Assembly: GCA_933822405.4 (NCBI GenBank)
Contig: CAKOGP040001712.1
Location: 1 to 23,937, forward strand
Direction of reading: 5' to 3'
DNA from: Cylindrotheca closterium
Taxonomy: Eukaryota > Bacillariophyta > Bacillariophyceae > Bacillariales > Bacillariaceae
Length of the DNA: 23,937 nt
Of the stretch, positions 19,654 through 23,937 are shown one piece after another; positions within the stretch are counted from its first letter, which is position 1, and the number at the start of each line of letters is the position of its first letter. Position numbers and translations under genes: made by a program. A model generated the notes under the pieces. The model saw nothing but the letters and a program-made list of their open reading frames with translations. It was not told the DNA's origin and ran no database searches.

Positions 19654-20482
19654 TGCTATGTTCAAACTCATCATGATATTGTAGAAATTAATAGCATAAG
19701 AAGCTTACCGCTATTCTAGTTATTTTGCCTGTCTTCCCTTCCCTCCCTTTAAGATCAATACCGATTGTCAAGATCATCGATGTGGAATGAATGGACTTCT
19801 TGTCTTGTCCTCGAATTGGCTTTGAAAAACGAGAATCACGTCAACTCAGGAATCTGAGAATCTTTCGTGCCATCATGTGCCAGGCTGTCGCTGTTTTTTG
19901 TCACCAATCGCGATTTGGTTCGAAGCAGGTGTTGTCATCCGTATTTTTGGGAACACTCTAGAGGTGCCTGTACCGGTAGGCATGATATATTCTTGTATTT
20001 TACATCGGTATGTTTACATTATAGGTGGAATGTTACATAACTACCGGTAAGGTACCGGTGCTCAAAATACAGGACCGTGTTGCAAATTCGGGCATAGGTA
20101 GGGAAATCGAAACCGCAAAACCAGACTAGATGTTTTCAAATGCGCGCTAATTTATTATCCCTCGGTAACATTTTCACACGGGTAATCTCGGGGAACTTTT
20201 AAGGGAACTTTTAGTGAACTTTTGTCGAGAAAAGGAAGATTTATTCAGACTCCCTGTTTTATCAACTCCCCCTATGTATATGTTTTTCTGTTTCCAACAA
20301 ATCGCTAATATGGATTAACCACTATTACACCATCAGTATTTGATTTGGCATCGGCTTTGGACGATCCAATACTCTCAATGAGAGTACTCTTCACTGCCAA
20401 TAGCCTACTATGATGCGGGACAATATTTGAAGGATTGGAGAACGAGTGAAGCGAAGAAAGAGCTCAAGAAACTTATCGATAA
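19654..20482. other. Downstream of Utp22, no gene recognised
   Basis: The stretch holds the Utp22 3' UTR and then low-information sequence. Visible details are a cluster of ACCGGT-centred words near 19970, 20043 and 20052, a pyrimidine-rich tract near 19730-19750, a 12-bp tandem repeat around GGAACTTTT (about 20191-20226, three units), and, at 20406-20519, an open frame (YYDAGQYLKDWRTSEAKKEL...) that may be more of the transposase scrap that follows. Confidence 0.45.
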
Positions 20483-20656
20483 TGGAGACATACATCACCG
20501 AAAACACTCTTCCAAACCGAGAGATTGAAACGTTTTGACAGTATTGGAACTCGTTTTCGTTATGCAATGGACAAGCATCAAGTTGCATTCACTGCTTGCC
20601 TCATTTTGGTTCAATACGATATTGAGAATGGCCGTCCTATGATTAGCGTCCTCTAG
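20483..20656 (+). pseudogene. DDE transposase C-terminal fragment
   Basis: A frame of 58 codons ending at TAG 20654-20656 reads ERLKRFDSIGTRFRYAMDKH followed by LILVQYDIENGRP. This is the same C-terminal pattern (RLK.F, FR..MDKH, then VQY.(M/I).NG.P) as in the transposase remnant at 13730-14474, in a different copy and on the other strand. The part upstream is out of frame. No terminal repeats of this scrap were found, so it is probably a lone fragment. Confidence 0.6.
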
Positions 20657-21089
20657 TGTAATTGTGTTAGATTCGTCATTATTTGTTTGCATTTTCAATT
20701 TGTGTCAGGATCGAGTTAGTCGTCTTACGACTTACTAGATCGTCTGTCCATATTCCGTTCCCAACTCACTCATCACATCACCATCTAGTCACTCTATGAG
20801 TTTATGTTGACGATTAACAGTCGCATAGCCAGAGGTCTCGAGTTCGAGTCTTGACTACCCCTGAGTGTTCTTCTGCCCATACAATACTCAATATCCCAAT
20901 TCCTTTCCAAAGGTCAGGAATGTCATGTAGGTCTGTGGAAAATCACAGCAGTGGCAATGTACCCACATATAGCCCCGAGAGCTACAGTATCACCTATAGG
21001 TATCAATGTCTAGTACAAACACCAACACTGATGGTGGTAGGTGTACGGTGGGAGGTCAGGATATTGATATACGGTAGAGAATTGTGAGT
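20657..21089. other. Gap between transposase scrap and copia-type pseudogene
   Basis: No protein recognised. A T-arm-like hairpin lies at about 20838-20854. The right half may be the eroded 5' part of the copia-type element, but I could not define a long terminal repeat or a primer-binding site. Confidence 0.4.
20838..20854 (+). other. tRNA T-arm / B-box-like motif
   Basis: TCGAG, loop TTCGAGT, then CTTGA folds as a 5-bp stem (one G-T pair) with a 7-base loop of tRNA type. The sequence just before it, TAGCCAGAGG, is A-box-like but far too close for an intact tRNA. No matching 5' acceptor strand was found upstream. It could be a remnant of a tRNA-derived repeat or chance. Confidence 0.25.
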
Positions 21090-23038
21090 GCAAACCCCCG
21101 CCTTCGACGCAGCAAGAACGGCAAAGATGTCTCTTTCAACGACACCATCACCACTTGCAACTGACAAGCACGCGGACGTACACCAACAAAAAAGCGTGTG
21201 CTCCGCCGTACCACTTCTCCTCCTGAACCTAATGAGCCCGTCTTGATCATGGACAGTGGCGCCGACCAATTCTTGGCAGGCTACATCTGGAGGAGACTTA
21301 GTACTACGTGAAGACTGGTTGAGCTCATGGGAGCTTTGGCAGGTAGACATTCTGGAACGGTTCTGCCAGTGGCATCTGTCGTCGGAAAATTGATTGACGC
21401 TGCTGGCAAGGCAAGGTGTGCAGTCGCCAACGAAGTCCTTCACGACACGAGTCCAAACCAGCATGAATCCTTACTCCCACCGGCGCAAATACGTAATGCG
21501 GGCAATGCAGTTGATGATTGCCCATCTGACGCGAAGACGACTCGCGGGGACTTTGGAACCCAATGTTGTGTGTTTGGTTCGGGAAAAGAAAAGCACACGC
21601 TCCCATTATTCTTTGATGGATTGAAGTGCTACTATCGAATGGAGGCCATCACCAATGACGAACTTACATCTTTGCCAAGAATTGTTCTCACTGGCGATGC
21701 GGAATACGAGCCGACTAGCCGGACTACAACTCGCCGAATGAACACGGACAAAATTGATTGGAAACGGACCATGGCTTTTCCCCCTGATGATGTCTTGAAA
21801 CATACTCTTGAAGCGACCACTCAACTAATACCTGTTGTTGAGGCAGAGAGCCGTGAAATAATGAGAGACCACTTGAAGTCAAGACTATCTTGCCTCCGCT
21901 ACCACAGACGGCGAGATCGAGACTATTTGGATACGTTCAAGGCAAATGTAAAATCGGTCCGCGGATTTCAATACTTCAACCTATTTTGTGGTGAGAAATC
22001 TGGCTACGACCACCCGGTTCTGATGCAGCGCAAGAGTGAATCTCCGGAAACGCTTGATGCCCACTTTGAACATTGTGGAACCCCACATACTTTGAAGTCT
22101 GACAATGCAAAAGAATTCAAGTCCAAGCACTTCAAACGCAAACTTCGCAAAGCACAAGTCGAGGCCAAATACACTGAACCCAAGCACCCTCAGCAGAACC
22201 TTGCCGAACTGAGAGGAGGCAGACTAAAACATGTGGTTCAACATATTTTGCTATTGACTGGCGCCCCTGCCGAATATTGGTGTTATTGTTTGGAATATGT
22301 TGCTTTTGTGAAAGCACGAACGTCAAAGAGAGTTCTGAACAACAGAACGTCATGGGAAGCTGAGTTTGGCGCAGTTCCCGACATTAGCAAGTGTCGATTC
22401 TCTTTTTGGCAACCTGTCTGGTTTTATACTCCTCACGGAGCGTTCCCACGACAGAGAATGATGAAAGCGCGTTTCCTCGGCTTCAGTCCTGACTCTGGTG
22501 ATGCATTTACATATGTTATTGTCACTGAACCCGATGATGAGAAAGCTCATCGCCAAATTTTTACCCGCTCTGTCATTCGACCACGATACCCGCGAGAAGA
22601 CGCCCCAATCGTGTTCAAGCAAGGAAAAAGCCTTGAGATTTACAAAAGGGATGAGCGCACCATATTGACTGCCGTTAGTGACTCTGATTTCCCGCCTGCT
22701 CTTTCCGACAGGGCGCACAATCCACTTCCGACAATTCAAGAGGAGCCTCAACCATTGGACAGTGTAGAGGAGTATGAACAAGGTATTGAAGAAGTGCATG
22801 GACCCCGGCTTCAAAACGACTTTGTAACGATCCTACGTCCGACAAAGTTCTACTGCGTACTGATCAAGAGGAGCTTCAGCCGCTCTCTGCCCAGGACCCA
22901 CCAAGAGGTCCTTCCATTTCGACTGCTGAAGTTGAGCTACCCACCGAACTGTACCCCCAAGATCAAGAAATGTTAGTGGCCAATTCTACAGCTACTGTCG
23001 ATGCTACGCCTGAAGGTCCGCGGTTACCACCAACATAG
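21090..23038 (+). pseudogene. Ty1/copia-type protease-integrase pseudogene, RT missing
   Basis: One frame carries a retroviral-type aspartic protease motif (MDSGADQF, 21249-21272), an in-frame TGA at 21309-21311 (another at 21162-21164), then a long open part to 22976. The integrase has the copia-type DDE triad at D202 (DTF), D259 (SDNAKEF) and E294 (NLAE), counted from ATG 21327, followed by the WEAEFGAVPDISKCRFSFWQPVW region typical of copia integrase C-terminal parts. Near 22825 a frameshift moves the sequence to another frame that holds an acidic, proline-rich linker up to a TAG at 23036. No reverse transcriptase or RNase H follows, so the element is truncated. Protease before integrase before (lost) RT is the copia order. 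Long terminal repeats were not identified. Confidence 0.85.
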
Positions 23039-23049
23039 CGAAACTCAAC

Positions 23050-23548
23050 GTGTCACAGTTTTGCTCGCTCTACAAGAAGGCTTTGAGACAGGAGGTGTTT
23101 GCTCTCGCAATGGCCCAAGGCGTTATCACTACTGACGAAAAGTCGCCTCGCTTTTGGGAATTTTCGCTTGTGTTCGACCCGACATTAATTGTTCAACGCG
23201 CCGAGCCGTTGACTTGGATGTCGCTAGCGGCATCCGAATTCTTCGCTAATCCTTGGACAATCCCTGCTATCATTCCTCACATTGTGGAGGAATTTGAGCG
23301 ACTAAAACGAGAGCCAACAAAAGCCAAAGCTCAGTCCAAGTTTAAGAAGCGACTCGCATCCATGCTGATCAAGCAAGACGGTAGACGGACTGGCAAGAGA
23401 AGACATCTGTCTTCACGCCAACAGTCATGTTGTCAGTCGCTTAAGCGAAGTAACGGTAATTATTGGACGAAATTCGGGGACGATTGGCATGGCAAATGAA
23501 GGCGTGAACAGAAGCATTATTTTTGCCAAGTGCAAGATGAGACGATGA
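23050..23548 (+). pseudogene. Unidentified broken ORF downstream of the copia-type pseudogene
   Basis: I do not recognise this family. A frame open around 23050-23499 contains ALAMAQGVITTDEKSPRFWE, MSLAASEFFANPWTIP and a basic helical region (FKKRLASMLIKQDG). Near 23390 the likely original frame shifts, continuing as DICLHANSHVVSRLSEVTV then GTIGMANEGVNRSII to a TGA at 23546-23548. The two halves read as one sensible protein of about 165 residues. No ATG opens it (a GTG is at 23050), so its start is lost. It could be the C-terminal part of a gene caught next to the element, or an element-borne extra domain. Confidence 0.5.
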
Positions 23549-23813
23549 AGAGCTAAGGAACCATGATCATCTGAAGTAGTTCAGAACGATTATATCTTTT
23601 TTTCTCTTTCATCTACTCATCACCCGACTCCCGGAGTCGTCCATCCCAATTTGCCCCAGGTTGCATTCTCAAATCCGATTTGAGCCCAATCAACCTGCGG
23701 CATCCCAATTTCCTCTCGCGCATCCAAGAGCGTTGCATTTGACGTAAAACTGCTGCTTCAGGAGACCTATCAAAACGCACCGTTGCGTCAGCGCCCATCC
23801 GCTGTTTTACTTG
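23549..23813. other. Gap before the right terminal repeat
   Basis: No gene seen. CATCCCAATTT occurs twice (about 23641 and 23701) in a C-rich, partly repeated stretch. The right end is the 3' target flank of repeat module copy 3. Confidence 0.4.
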
Positions 23814-23937
23814 TATATATATATAACTGAATCATTAATTGGTATTATGCTACTTCTAGAGTATCCAACTGCCGGTGTAATACGGCTGTAGAGGCCAGGA
23901 ACTAGGTTGCTTTTGGTCAACAAAGTTTGAACCACGT
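23814..23937 (-). repeat. Repeat module copy 3, inverted relative to copy 1
   Basis: The reverse complement matches 3-122 with one single-base indel (the A run in CATAAATACC). It begins on the plus strand with a TA run and reaches the end of the window still inside the repeat, so the rest of this element lies outside. Its tail points left into the window. Confidence 0.93.

Noticed and set aside
21090..23038. Reading the copia-type element as gypsy or retroviral
   Set aside because: Protease precedes the integrase with no RT between them, which fits copia order; nothing like an envelope is present.

Overview
The window looks like nuclear DNA of a unicellular eukaryote, most likely a diatom or close stramenopile. 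The evidence is compact spliced genes with short GT-AG introns (63 to 82 bp), the standard code, four clear eukaryotic housekeeping genes, and retrotransposon and transposase proteins of a kind I associate with diatom genomes. The lineage call rests on recognition by eye, not on a search.

Layout: (1) 1-125 is a copy of a repeat module ending in a short TA run. (2) 669-1680 encodes the spliceosomal protein SF3B4, tail to tail with an unnamed spliced membrane-protein gene (1725-2808, minus). (3) 3237-9986 is a decayed tyrosine-recombinase (DIRS-like) retrotransposon with gag, RT-RNase H and recombinase parts. Its gag is split by a nested 1.2-kb insertion (5027-6249) flanked by a perfect 16-bp target duplication and ending in the same repeat module as the window ends. 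(4) 9987-12027 is mostly featureless. (5) 12028-13087 encodes a HOP/STI1-like TPR co-chaperone. (6) 13360-14694 is a decayed DNA transposon with long imperfect inverted ends packed with a TTGTCGTA-type unit and a broken DDE transposase. (7) TIM17 (minus) and Utp22/NOL6 (plus) lie head to head over 206 bp. (8) 19654-23548 is a repeat-rich tail holding a second DDE transposase scrap, a Ty1/copia-type protease-integrase pseudogene and a broken unidentified ORF. (9) 23814-23937 is the repeat module again, inverted relative to the first copy and almost identical to it.

The intact genes serve unrelated core functions (splicing, chaperone delivery, mitochondrial import, ribosome biogenesis), and nothing suggests a joint pathway. 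The interest lies in the mobile DNA: a nested insertion with a readable history, a repeat family of which one copy carries a long open frame built from internal duplications, a transposon with iterated subterminal repeats, and a recombinase retroelement flanked by short palindrome-bearing direct repeats. The window ends inside inverted copies of one repeat, which is most simply explained by a contig that stops at repeats.
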